A DNA stretch of 7,239 nucleotides. It comes from Dehalococcoidia bacterium. GTDB taxonomy: Bacteria; Chloroflexota; Dehalococcoidia; Dehalococcoidales; DAOWJH01. The stretch spans positions 1 to 7,239 of the forward strand of contig DAOWJH010000056.1 of NCBI GenBank assembly GCA_030640495.1. Reading direction: 5' to 3'. Made by a program: the position numbers and the translations under genes. Positions 1-4,947 of this stretch are shown piece by piece. The first letter of the stretch is position 1. The number at the start of each line of letters is the position of its first letter. Under the pieces are notes generated by a model. That model saw nothing but the letters and a program-made list of their open reading frames with translations. It was not told where the DNA came from and did no database searches.

Positions 1-503
1 CTACCCTTTATTTCAAATATAATTTCCTTAAAGCCGCCTATGCCACTTTCATTAGCATTGATAATATCTATATCCCAACCTCTGGATTGGGCATACCGAC
101 TATACATACGGAACAGGTCACCAGCAAACAGCCCGGCTTCATTACCACCAGCCCCAGCCCGGATTTCCATAATGATGTCTCTTTCATCATTAGCATCCTT
201 AGGCAAAAGACTAAGCTTCAGCTCTTGAAGCTGATGGTCTAGTTGGGACTCAAGGCTTTCTATCTCTTGTTTGACTAAAGCGACCATTTCTTCCTCCACC
301 CCGCCACTTAGCATTGCCCTTGTTTCTTCCAGTGACTTGGCGGTTGCTTTGTACTCCCTATATCTTGTTACTAGGCTCTCAATACTGGCTCTCTCCTGGG
401 CCAGTACCTGTAACCGCTTCACGTCAGATGCTATCTCAGGCATAGCCATCTGCTGATTAAGCTCTTGGTAACGCCTTTCTATTCTTTCTAACCGGTCTAG
501 CAT
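1..503 (-). CDS. prfA: Peptide chain release factor 1, N-terminal part (cut by window edge)
   Basis: This gene encodes class I release factor RF1, which recognises UAA/UAG stop codons on the bacterial ribosome and triggers release of the finished protein. Translating the reverse strand from the ATG at 503-501 gives 167 codons starting MLDRLERIERRYQELNQQM, the usual RF1 N-terminal helical domain. The PCRF-domain signature EIRAGAGGNEAGLFAGDLFR follows at about residues 113-132, then the conserved RGWDIDI and GGFKEIIFEIKG stretches. The reading frame is open to base 1. The codon-recognition loop and the GGQ motif lie outside the window, so RF1 versus RF2 is judged from the N-terminal domain and the GAGGNEA region. 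RF2 would normally need a frameshift near codon 25, and none is seen. The start is supported by an AGAGG Shine-Dalgarno a few bases upstream. It lies 166 bp downstream of the sugar-nucleotide gene on the same strand. Confidence 0.95.
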   Translation of the reverse strand, partial: MLDRLERIERRYQELNQQMAMPEIASDVKRLQVLAQERASIESLVTRYREYKATAKSLEETRAMLSGGVEEEMVALVKQEIESLESQLDHQLQELKLSLLPKDANDERDIIMEIRAGAGGNEAGLFAGDLFRMYSRYAQSRGWDIDIINANESGIGGFKEIIFEIKG

Positions 504-669
504 ACACTACCTCTGCTTATTATTATATCACAAGAGGGAAGGTGAAAGGAGGAGATTGTACGAGAAGCAATAGCAGAGTGGCTAAGGGGAAGAGAACCTT
601 AAGGTAGGTTGTCATCAACTTTCGAGAATTAGCAGGCTAAGTTCCTGTAGAATTTGTCGCCAAGCTTAC
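504..669. other. Intergenic spacer between prfA and the pyrophosphorylase gene
   Basis: This 166-bp gap holds no convincing gene. On the minus strand a TATAAT hexamer (522-527) lies about 20 bases before the prfA start and could be the -10 box of its own promoter, but no good -35 box sits at the right distance. No strong GC-rich hairpin followed by a T run is visible, so I cannot mark a terminator for the upstream gene. Read-through into prfA is possible. Confidence 0.4.
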
Positions 670-1752
670 TTATACTGTTGTCCCTGGCTCGATTTTGCTG
701 CCTGACTCCAGTTTACAACTACTGCCCACAGTTACCCTATCACCCAGCACTGAGCCCTCTATAATGCTATTGGCATTCAGACAGCAGTTGTCAGCTACAA
801 TAGAGCTCTTCAGCTTAACCCCCCGTCCTAGCCAGGCATTTCGCCAGATAATGGATTCCTTAATCACTGCACCTTCCAGGATTGTGCAACCAGAGCCAAT
901 TACCACCGGCCCAATCAACTTGACCCCGCCCCCGATAGAGCAATTGTCGCCTATCACTACTGTTCCCTTTACCTCAGCTGTAGCCTGGATATGGCTTTGC
1001 CCTCCGATGAGCACCTCCTCACCTGAGGCAAAAGTATGCTGGCTGCTTTTACCACTGAGTAAGTCCCGATGTAGCTGGAGGTATTTTTCTGGAGTGCCTA
1101 TATCCATCCAATAGGCAGCAGAAGGATAAGCATAAATTGGCTCTCCCTGCTCTAAAAGCAAAGGAAATAAGTTACGCTCAAAGCTGAAATTGACTTGTGG
1201 CGGGATTTGGCTAAGAACCTCAGGTTCTACAACATAAGTGCCGGCATTTATCATCTTAGTAGTTACCTGACTCCAGCTAGGCTTCTCTAGAAAGCGTGTA
1301 ACCCTGCCCTCGGCGTTGGTCTCTATTAGACCGTAGCTGGTGGGGTCATCCACTGGAGTAAGGGCAATTGTTGCCTTCGCCTTCTTTTCCCGATGAGTGC
1401 CTATCATAGCCGTGATATTCAGGTCAGTAAAGATGTCGCCGTTTAATACCAGGAAGGTCTCATCTAAGTACCTTTCACCGTTTTTCACTGCCCCCGCCGT
1501 TCCCCGTGGGGTATCTTCAGCTGTATAACTAAGCTTGACCCCAAACTGGCTACCATTGCCTAGATAACCCTCAATAGGCTTTGCCAGATGACCTTGAGCC
1601 AGGATTATATCCCTTACTTGGTGCTCATTGAGATAGCGGATGACGTGCTCCAGGAATGGTATATTAAGCACCGGAACCATAGCCTTAGGTATATTGCAGG
1701 TAAGCGGGAGTAGTCTGGTTGCTTCGCCACCTACCAGAATAACTGCCTTCAT
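670..1752 (-). CDS. NDP-sugar pyrophosphorylase (mannose-1-phosphate guanylyltransferase-like) with beta-helix domain
   Basis: This is a 360-residue sugar-1-phosphate nucleotidyltransferase, which makes an NDP-sugar and pyrophosphate from an NTP and a sugar phosphate for cell-surface glycan synthesis. The N-terminal Rossmann-like domain (about 1-235) starts MKAVILVGGEATRLLPLT with IPKAMVPVLN following. It contains the metal-binding LNGDIFTD (103-110), FLEKPSW (154-160), NAGTYVVEPEVL (169-180) and WMDIGTPEKYLQLH (215-228). The C-terminal part (about 248-360) is a run of hexapeptide-type repeats (VVIGDNCSIGGG, VVIGSGCTILEG, VLGDRVTVGSSC) predicting a left-handed beta helix. The usual GGxGTR signature reads GGEATR here, a Gly-to-Ala change at residue 11. 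The nucleotide and sugar specificity cannot be settled from sequence; GDP-mannose or dTDP/UDP-glucose types are all possible. A GGGAG Shine-Dalgarno lies 6 bases before the ATG. It is transcribed divergently from the metal-handling operon and is probably unrelated to it. Confidence 0.9.
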   Translation of the reverse strand: MKAVILVGGEATRLLPLTCNIPKAMVPVLNIPFLEHVIRYLNEHQVRDIILAQGHLAKPIEGYLGNGSQFGVKLSYTAEDTPRGTAGAVKNGERYLDETFLVLNGDIFTDLNITAMIGTHREKKAKATIALTPVDDPTSYGLIETNAEGRVTRFLEKPSWSQVTTKMINAGTYVVEPEVLSQIPPQVNFSFERNLFPLLLEQGEPIYAYPSAAYWMDIGTPEKYLQLHRDLLSGKSSQHTFASGEEVLIGGQSHIQATAEVKGTVVIGDNCSIGGGVKLIGPVVIGSGCTILEGAVIKESIIWRNAWLGRGVKLKSSIVADNCCLNANSIIEGSVLGDRVTVGSSCKLESGSKIEPGTTV

Positions 1753-1794
1753 TTTAACTCCCTTTTTACATCTTTTTTAACCTCTAGCCCACTT

Positions 1795-1823
1795 ATGTTA
1801 GCACAGCTTATATTTTGCCACAA
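1795..1823 (-). promoter_or_regulatory. Putative sigma-70 promoter for the pyrophosphorylase gene
   Basis: On the minus strand TTGTGG (1818-1823) and TAACAT (1795-1800) are 17 bp apart, with TGC directly before the -10 box as an extended element. The gene start is about 42 bp downstream. An alternative pairing, TTGTCA (1832-1837) with AATATA, is also possible. It is divergent from, and close to, the promoter of the rightward operon. Confidence 0.4.
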
Positions 1824-1830
1824 CAGCCCC

Positions 1831-1860
1831 TTGACAACGCATTAAATGGTATGCTATTAT
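1831..1860 (+). promoter_or_regulatory. Sigma-70-type promoter of the rightward operon
   Basis: A perfect TTGACA -35 box (1831-1836) is followed after 18 bp by TATTAT (1855-1860), with TGC just before it as an extended -10. The expected transcription start is near 1866-1868. That lies at or after the first in-frame ATG (1865), which argues that the first gene starts later, at the GTG at 1937. This leaves a 5' leader of about 70 nt. Confidence 0.75.
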
Positions 1861-1863
1861 AAT

Positions 1864-1881
1864 TATGGACATATGTTCATA
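1864..1881. promoter_or_regulatory. Putative operator, palindrome copy 1
   Basis: TATGGACATATGTTCATA is an 18-bp palindrome with a single mismatched pair (1868/1877). It begins 3 bp after the -10 box and covers the expected transcription start, so a bound protein should block initiation. It shares its consensus with copy 2, 28 bp further on. The TGAA-N6-TTCA core type is typical of ArsR/SmtB-family operators, but the regulator is not identified and the DUF134 protein downstream is an equal candidate. Confidence 0.6.
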
Positions 1882-1891
1882 TTACCCTCTC

Positions 1892-1909
1892 TATGAACTT
1901 AAGTTCGTA
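1892..1909. promoter_or_regulatory. Putative operator, palindrome copy 2
   Basis: TATGAACTTAAGTTCGTA is an 18-bp palindrome with one mismatched pair (1894/1907) and a perfect 12-bp centre (1895-1906). It matches copy 1 at 14 of 18 positions. In RNA the right half of copy 1 (GTTCATA, 1875-1881) could also pair with the left half of copy 2 (TATGAAC, 1892-1898) across a 10-nt loop, so an RNA role in the leader is an alternative. Confidence 0.6.
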
Positions 1910-1936
1910 ATAATTAAAGGTGGAGACGAGAACATT

Positions 1937-2416
1937 GTGGCTAGGATACCGAAGTGGCGCCGTGTCGCCTCTATACCTAAAGTAAGCTACTTCAAACCGG
2001 CAGGAATACCGTATCGTGCTCTTGATGAGGTGCGTCTCTCTGTAGAAGAGGCTGAGGCTATACGCCTCAAGGATTTGGAGGGGCTGGAGCAGGAAGAATG
2101 CGCCCGGAGAATGAGCATTTCACGACCTACCTTTCACCGGGTATTGGGAGCAGCCCGAAGCAAGCTGGCTGATGCCTTGCTCAATGGGAAGGCAATACGG
2201 ATTGAAGGCGGCAACTTTGAGATGGCAATGCGCCGCTTCAACTGCACCAACGGCCATCAATGGGATGTCCCCTTTGAGGTTATGGTAACTGCGCCTCCTC
2301 ACTTCTGTCCCACCTGTAGCACACCAAACATCCTGCCCATCCGACTCCCTGGATTTGGTTGGGGACGAAGGGGTTGGAATAGGTATCAAGATAGGGAGAC
2401 TAGTCAACAACGGTAG
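1937..2416 (+). CDS. DUF134/UPF0251 family helix-turn-helix DNA-binding protein
   Basis: This is a 159-residue protein of the UPF0251/DUF134 family, small DNA-binding proteins often encoded beside iron-sulfur and NifX-type genes in anaerobes. The N-terminus (WRRVASIPKVSYFKPAGIP, residues 7-25) is the family hallmark. A sigma-70 region-4-like helix-turn-helix follows at about 34-88 (LSVEEAEAIRLKDLEGLEQE, then SRPTFHRVLGAARSKLADAL as recognition helix). C103, H107, C124 and C127 (FNCTNGHQW and FCPTC) look like a zinc- or metal-binding site, so metal sensing is possible. The GTG at 1937 is chosen over the upstream in-frame ATG at 1865 because family members start just here and because the promoter would start transcription near 1867. 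A GGTGG/GGAG Shine-Dalgarno lies upstream, rather far from the GTG. The tail (130-159) is basic and Gly/Trp-rich. As first gene of the operon it may be its autoregulator; this is inference. Confidence 0.85.
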   Translation: MARIPKWRRVASIPKVSYFKPAGIPYRALDEVRLSVEEAEAIRLKDLEGLEQEECARRMSISRPTFHRVLGAARSKLADALLNGKAIRIEGGNFEMAMRRFNCTNGHQWDVPFEVMVTAPPHFCPTCSTPNILPIRLPGFGWGRRGWNRYQDRETSQQR

Positions 2417-2433
2417 GGGATAGGCACTTGGCA

Positions 2434-3153
2434 ATGAAGATTCTTGATGATTTACTGCTGACACTTAGGCAGGGAGACATAGTGAAGGATATACGCTGCG
2501 GACCTTTTCAGCTAGCAGTGCTGACGCGTAGCTGTGGGCTGGCATCAACCGGTAACTATGGGCATCATCAAAATCATGCCCCGGTGAAGGAAGCAGGAAC
2601 ACTGATGGAGAAGGAAGCGTCAGAGCTGGCTCAAATGTCCTATTCACCCAGTCTCCTTGAGGCAGCAATCGGTATGGCAACTATTAACTCGCTTCTTGAG
2701 ATTGACCAAGAGCGCTGTATTAGGCTTAATGCTGGCGACCTTCTTGCTGAGAAAGGGGAGAACAGGAAAGTAGCCCTTGTTGGCCACTTCCCCTTTGTGC
2801 CAGAACTCCGTCGGGTGGCAGAGGAGCTGTGGGTAATTGAGCAACATCCGCATCAAGGGGACTTTGCTCAAGGCATGGCTGAAAGCCTTATCCCTCAGGC
2901 TGATGTTGTCGGTATTACCGGCACTGCCTTCACTAACCATACCATTGAGCACCTGCTCAGCCTCTGTCGCCCTGAAGCTTATGTTATCATCCTGGGAGGC
3001 ACCGCTCCACTATCACCTGTCCTCTTTGACTATGGAGTTGACGCTATTTCGGGCACAAAGGTGGTCAATCCAGAAGCAACACTCCGCTGTATCAGCCAGG
3101 GGGCGACCTTCCGCCAGCTCAAAGGCATTCGGTTACTGACTATGAAGAGGTGA
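2434..3153 (+). CDS. DUF4213/DUF364 putative heavy-metal chelation protein
   Basis: This is a 239-residue protein with an N-terminal DUF4213 domain (about 1-90, enolase-N-like; RSCGLAST at 32-39 is the recognisable patch) and a C-terminal DUF364 domain (about 110-235). Family motifs in the second domain are KVALVGHFPFVPELR (112-126), ADVVGITGTAFTNHTIEHLL (157-176) and PLSPVLFDYGVDAISGTKV (192-210). A structure from this family (Desulfitobacterium) combines enolase-like and Rossmann-like folds, and a role in metal chelation was proposed; no reaction is established. Cys22, Cys34, Cys95 and several His residues (44, 45, 48) are possible ligands. Start choice is ambiguous: the ATG at 2434 is preferred by codon, but the TTG at 2428 has the better-spaced GGGGA Shine-Dalgarno (2416-2420) and would add two residues. 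It follows the DUF134 gene by 17 bp and precedes the ferredoxin by 3 bp, so it is almost certainly co-transcribed. Confidence 0.85.
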   Translation: MKILDDLLLTLRQGDIVKDIRCGPFQLAVLTRSCGLASTGNYGHHQNHAPVKEAGTLMEKEASELAQMSYSPSLLEAAIGMATINSLLEIDQERCIRLNAGDLLAEKGENRKVALVGHFPFVPELRRVAEELWVIEQHPHQGDFAQGMAESLIPQADVVGITGTAFTNHTIEHLLSLCRPEAYVIILGGTAPLSPVLFDYGVDAISGTKVVNPEATLRCISQGATFRQLKGIRLLTMKR

Positions 3154-3156
3154 AGA

Positions 3157-3573
3157 ATGTTCTATATAGATAGTAGTAAGTGCAACGGATGTGGCATGTG
3201 TGCTGATACCTGCCCACAACAAGCCATCACTATCTATAATGACCTGGCAGTGATAAACCAGGGGCTATGTAAACAATGCGGCACTTGCGCCCAAATATGT
3301 CCTGTCGCCGCTATCTATGAGGTGGCACCGGTATATGCACAACTAGGTAAAGGGGGTGATAATATGAGAGGAAGAAGCTGGTTCGGTTGGGGCTGGCCAG
3401 GAGGGGGCAGGGGTAACCCCTATTCCTTCTGCCGCTTTTATCCCTGGCTTCCTAGGCGATGGGGGGCGGCACCTTATGCCGGTCAATATGCAGCAACTAT
3501 CCCTTATAGGGGATATGGCTACCCCGGTTATGGTGCTTACTACCCAGCCTATATGCCCTACCGATTGTGGTAA
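3157..3573 (+). CDS. 2[4Fe-4S] ferredoxin with Gly/Tyr/Pro-rich tail
   Basis: This is a 138-residue protein. Residues 1-60 are a bacterial-type ferredoxin with two full cluster motifs: C9-x2-C12-x2-C15-x3-C19-P and C38-x2-C41-x2-C44-x3-C48-P. It should carry electrons, or hold two [4Fe-4S] clusters, in the cytoplasm. Residues 70-138 form an unrelated low-complexity tail rich in Gly, Tyr, Pro, Trp and Arg, ending GYGAYYPAYMPYRLW. This tail resembles the middle of the small Gly-rich protein at 3981 (GYGYPYYGG, PYPAYG). The start has GAGGTGA directly before the ATG. Ferredoxins normally stop near residue 60-70, exactly where an internal Shine-Dalgarno and ATG (M70) occur here, so this may be a gene fusion or two nested products. 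Confidence 0.85.
   Translation: MFYIDSSKCNGCGMCADTCPQQAITIYNDLAVINQGLCKQCGTCAQICPVAAIYEVAPVYAQLGKGGDNMRGRSWFGWGWPGGGRGNPYSFCRFYPWLPRRWGAAPYAGQYAATIPYRGYGYPGYGAYYPAYMPYRLW
3351..3360 (+). promoter_or_regulatory. Strong internal ribosome binding site within the ferredoxin ORF
   Basis: AGGGGGTGAT matches the ideal AGGAGGTGAT at 9 of 10 bases and stands 3 bases before an in-frame ATG (3364). The site before the DUF5320-like gene at 3981 is almost the same (AGGAGGTGATATTATG there, AGGGGGTGATAATATG here). This suggests that the internal ATG is, or recently was, a true gene start. Confidence 0.55.
3364..3573 (+). CDS. Possible nested small Gly/Tyr-rich protein (internal start in ferredoxin ORF)
   Basis: This is an in-frame start inside the ferredoxin ORF that would yield a separate 69-residue protein, MRGRSWFGWGWPGGGRGNPY onward, ending in PAYMPYRLW. 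It has no cysteine motif; the single Cys is at FCRFYPW. Its composition and its GYGYPGYG and YYPAY patches resemble the DUF5320-like proteins encoded next. The strong, well-spaced ribosome binding site supports independent translation in addition to the fused 138-residue form. Function is unknown; a structural or scaffold partner is a guess. Confidence 0.4.
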   Translation: MRGRSWFGWGWPGGGRGNPYSFCRFYPWLPRRWGAAPYAGQYAATIPYRGYGYPGYGAYYPAYMPYRLW

Positions 3574-3624
3574 ACTTTGAATTCTGGAAAGCTAAGCTCT
3601 AAAATATTAAAGGAGGTGACAGAT

Positions 3625-3936
3625 ATGCCTAATGGATTTGGAAGAGGTTACGGTGGTAGAGGCGGCATGGGATTTGGATTCCGGGGAAGCTCTCCCCCCT
3701 GGCCTTATGTTGGTCTGGGAAGAGGAGGATTGCCGAGGTGTGGGTACTTCCTCAGTGGCTCAACACCTTACCCTTTCTATGGGGCACCAGCAACTGCTCC
3801 TGAGGCAACACCATTTGCTCCTCAGATGAGCGAGGAGCAGGAGCTTAGTTTCCTTAAGAATCAGGCTGATACGATAAAAAGCCAGCTTGACCAAATAGAA
3901 GCCAGAATGCGTGAGCTTGGGGTAAAGGAGAAATAG
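3625..3936 (+). CDS. Small Gly-rich DUF5320-like protein with C-terminal coiled coil, copy 1
   Basis: This is a 103-residue protein. Residues 1-38 are Gly/Arg/aromatic-rich (GFGRGYGGRGGMGFGFRG). Residues 39-68 are a Pro/Ala/Thr linker with GAPATAPEATPFAPQ. About residues 69-99 (EEQELSFLKNQADTIKSQLD, then QIEARMREL) form a predicted coiled coil. No catalytic residues are seen. The start is the ATG at 3625 because AAAGGAGGTGAC lies directly before it; the in-frame TTG at 3577 has no such signal. Its end is almost identical in DNA to the end of the next gene, which points to duplication. Function is unknown; the coiled coil is shared with two neighbours and suggests they assemble together. It follows the ferredoxin by 51 bp. 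Confidence 0.75.
   Translation: MPNGFGRGYGGRGGMGFGFRGSSPPWPYVGLGRGGLPRCGYFLSGSTPYPFYGAPATAPEATPFAPQMSEEQELSFLKNQADTIKSQLDQIEARMRELGVKEK
3883..3933 (+). repeat. 51-bp direct repeat, copy 1 (coiled-coil coding)
   Basis: The sequence from CAGCTTGACC to GGAGAAA recurs at 4257-4307 with a single difference (T at 3923, C in the other copy). It encodes QLDQIEARMRELG(V/A)KEK in both genes. The near identity over 51 bp, against weaker similarity upstream, suggests recent duplication or gene conversion. Confidence 0.9.
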
Positions 3937-3980
3937 ACCAAAGCTAACCAATGTAGTTAGTGAAAATAGGAGGTGATATT

Positions 3981-4316
3981 ATGCCAGGATTTGATGGAAC
4001 CGGTCCTAGGGGAATGGGACCAATGACAGGAGGAGGTAGGGGATTTTGCAGTCCTTGGGGGATAGGGGCAGCTCCTCGCCGATATGGAGTTCCTCCAGGG
4101 ATAGGGTATGGCTATCCCTATTACGGTGGGATAGGAGCACCCTACCCCGCTTATGGGGCATCAGCAACTGCTCCCGGAGTAGCACCCTTTGCTCCCCAGA
4201 TAACCCCAGAGCAGGAACTCGATTACTTGAAGAACCAGGCTCAAGCCATGAGAGGTCAGCTTGACCAAATAGAAGCCAGAATGCGTGAGCTTGGGGCAAA
4301 GGAGAAACAAATATGA
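3981..4316 (+). CDS. DUF5320-like Gly-rich protein with C-terminal coiled coil, copy 2
   Basis: This is a 111-residue protein. The N-terminus MPGFDGTGPRGMGPMTGGG is the signature of DUF5320-type proteins found beside NifX-like and MinD/ferredoxin ATPase genes in anaerobic bacteria and archaea. A Tyr/Pro/Gly-rich middle follows (RRYGVPPGIGYGYPYYGG), then a linker (SATAPGVAPFAPQ) and a coiled coil (about residues 74-107, PEQELDYLKNQAQAMRGQLD, then QIEARMREL). The start at 3981 has an ideal AGGAGGTGAT four bases upstream; the in-frame GTG at 3960 does not. Its stop overlaps the next gene's start by 4 bp (ATGA), so translation of the NifX-type protein is probably coupled to it. The molecular role is unknown; a partner of the NifX-type protein is the best inference. 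Confidence 0.8.
   Translation: MPGFDGTGPRGMGPMTGGGRGFCSPWGIGAAPRRYGVPPGIGYGYPYYGGIGAPYPAYGASATAPGVAPFAPQITPEQELDYLKNQAQAMRGQLDQIEARMRELGAKEKQI
4257..4307 (+). repeat. 51-bp direct repeat, copy 2 (coiled-coil coding)
   Basis: This is the second copy of the repeat at 3883-3933, 374 bp downstream, with 50 of 51 bases identical and in the same reading frame. It lies at the 3' end of the second DUF5320-like gene. Confidence 0.9.
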
Positions 4317-4942
4317 AAATTGCCATATCAGCTACGGGACCAAGCCTTGATGCCGAGGTAGAGCCTCGTTTTGGCAGATGCCCCTATTTTATCATTGTTG
4401 ACCCCGATACAATGCAGTTTGAAGCTCTGGAGAACTCCAGTGCCATGGCTGCTGGTGGAGCCGGCATTTCTACCGGCCAGACGATTGCCGCCAAAGGAGT
4501 GCAGGTAGTGCTCACCGGCAACTGCGGTCCCAATGCCTATCAGGTATTATCAGCCGCCGGTATTCAGATAATCAATGGAGTTAGTGGTAAAATCGGGGAT
4601 GCCATCCAGGCTTACAAATCAGGTCAGTTTCAGGTTACATCCCAACCCAACGTAGCTGCCCACTTCGGTATGGGTGGTGGTATGGGTAGTGGTATGGGTG
4701 GTGGTATGGGTAGTGGTATGGGTGGTGGTATGGGTGGTGGTATGGGTAAAGGCATGGGCAGAGGTATGGGAATGGGTCGGGGTATGGGGGCTGGCATGAT
4801 GCCCGAAGTGGCTCCAGTCCCTCAGCCACCGACAAACTTGGAGCAAGAGCTACAGGCGCTCAGAACCCAGCTACAGACACTGACGCAACAGCTATCTGAT
4901 GTCCAGCGCCGTATTGAGGGGCTGGAAAAGAAAGGGGAGTGA
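4313..4942 (+). CDS. NifX/NifB-family cofactor-binding protein with Gly-Met repeat and coiled-coil tail
   Basis: This is a 209-residue protein. Residues 1-110 are a dinitrogenase iron-molybdenum cofactor family domain, the NifX/NifY/NifB-C-terminal fold that binds metal-sulfur clusters. It shows KIAISATG, the RFGRCPYFIIVD patch (19-30), STGQTIAAKGV, VVLTGNCGPNAY (66-76) and IGDAIQAYKSGQ; C23 and C71 are the visible candidate ligands. Residues 119-162 are a Gly-Met tract: six GMG(G/S) units, then GMGKGMGRGMGMGRGMG, with Lys/Arg near the end. After a Pro linker, residues 173-206 form a coiled coil (LEQELQALRTQLQTLTQQLS) related to those of the two preceding proteins. The plain family is about 110-130 residues, so the tail is an addition. 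With no nitrogenase genes here, nitrogen fixation is not implied. Cluster carriage or storage is more likely (compare ORP of Desulfovibrio and IssA of Pyrococcus, by analogy only). It starts at an ATG overlapping the previous stop. Confidence 0.85.
   Translation: MKIAISATGPSLDAEVEPRFGRCPYFIIVDPDTMQFEALENSSAMAAGGAGISTGQTIAAKGVQVVLTGNCGPNAYQVLSAAGIQIINGVSGKIGDAIQAYKSGQFQVTSQPNVAAHFGMGGGMGSGMGGGMGSGMGGGMGGGMGKGMGRGMGMGRGMGAGMMPEVAPVPQPPTNLEQELQALRTQLQTLTQQLSDVQRRIEGLEKKGE
4667..4762 (+). repeat. 12-bp tandem repeat coding Gly-Met-Gly-Gly/Ser
   Basis: Eight 12-bp units begin GGTATGGGTGGT. Units 1-6 (4667-4738) differ only by a G/A change at one position that alternates in units 1-4 and gives Gly or Ser. 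Units 7 and 8 are degenerate (GGTATGGGTAAA, GGCATGGGCAGA). Units stay in frame, so slippage by whole units would change tract length without breaking the protein. No spacers are present, so this is not a CRISPR array. Confidence 0.95.
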
Positions 4943-4947
4943 TAGTC

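Noticed and set aside
522..550. prfA-specific promoter with TATAAT at 522-527 on the minus strand
   Set aside because: No acceptable -35 box lies 16-18 bp upstream, so it is noted only in the spacer entry.
546..602. Short plus-strand frame coding KEEIVREAIAEWLRGREP, resembling the end of a small protein
   Set aside because: There is no start codon after the preceding in-frame stop and it is only 18 codons. It may be a gene remnant but cannot be supported.
570..650. Stretch with GAGTGGCTAAGG and TTTCGAGAATT recalling tRNA D-arm and T-arm sequences
   Set aside because: I could not pair an acceptor stem or anticodon stem around it, and the TTCGA lacks a matching T-stem.
3577..3624. Extended N-terminus of the first DUF5320-like protein from a TTG at 3577
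   Set aside because: The strong AAAGGAGGTGAC is positioned for the ATG at 3625, and the extra residues would be translated ribosome-binding sequence.
4667..4762. Short repeated units that might suggest a CRISPR-like or regulatory array
   Set aside because: Units are head-to-tail without spacers and code in frame for Gly-Met-Gly-Gly/Ser, so they are a protein repeat.
4619..4846. Reverse-strand open frames over the Gly-Met repeat, giving runs of His-Thr or Pro-Tyr-His
   Set aside because: They are mirror translations of the 12-bp repeat in the NifX-type gene. They have no ribosome binding site and no family similarity.
4313..4942. Evidence for a nitrogen-fixation locus because of the NifX/NifB-type domain
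   Set aside because: No nifH, nifD, nifK, nifE, nifN or radical-SAM NifB is present. This domain is common in non-diazotrophic anaerobes.
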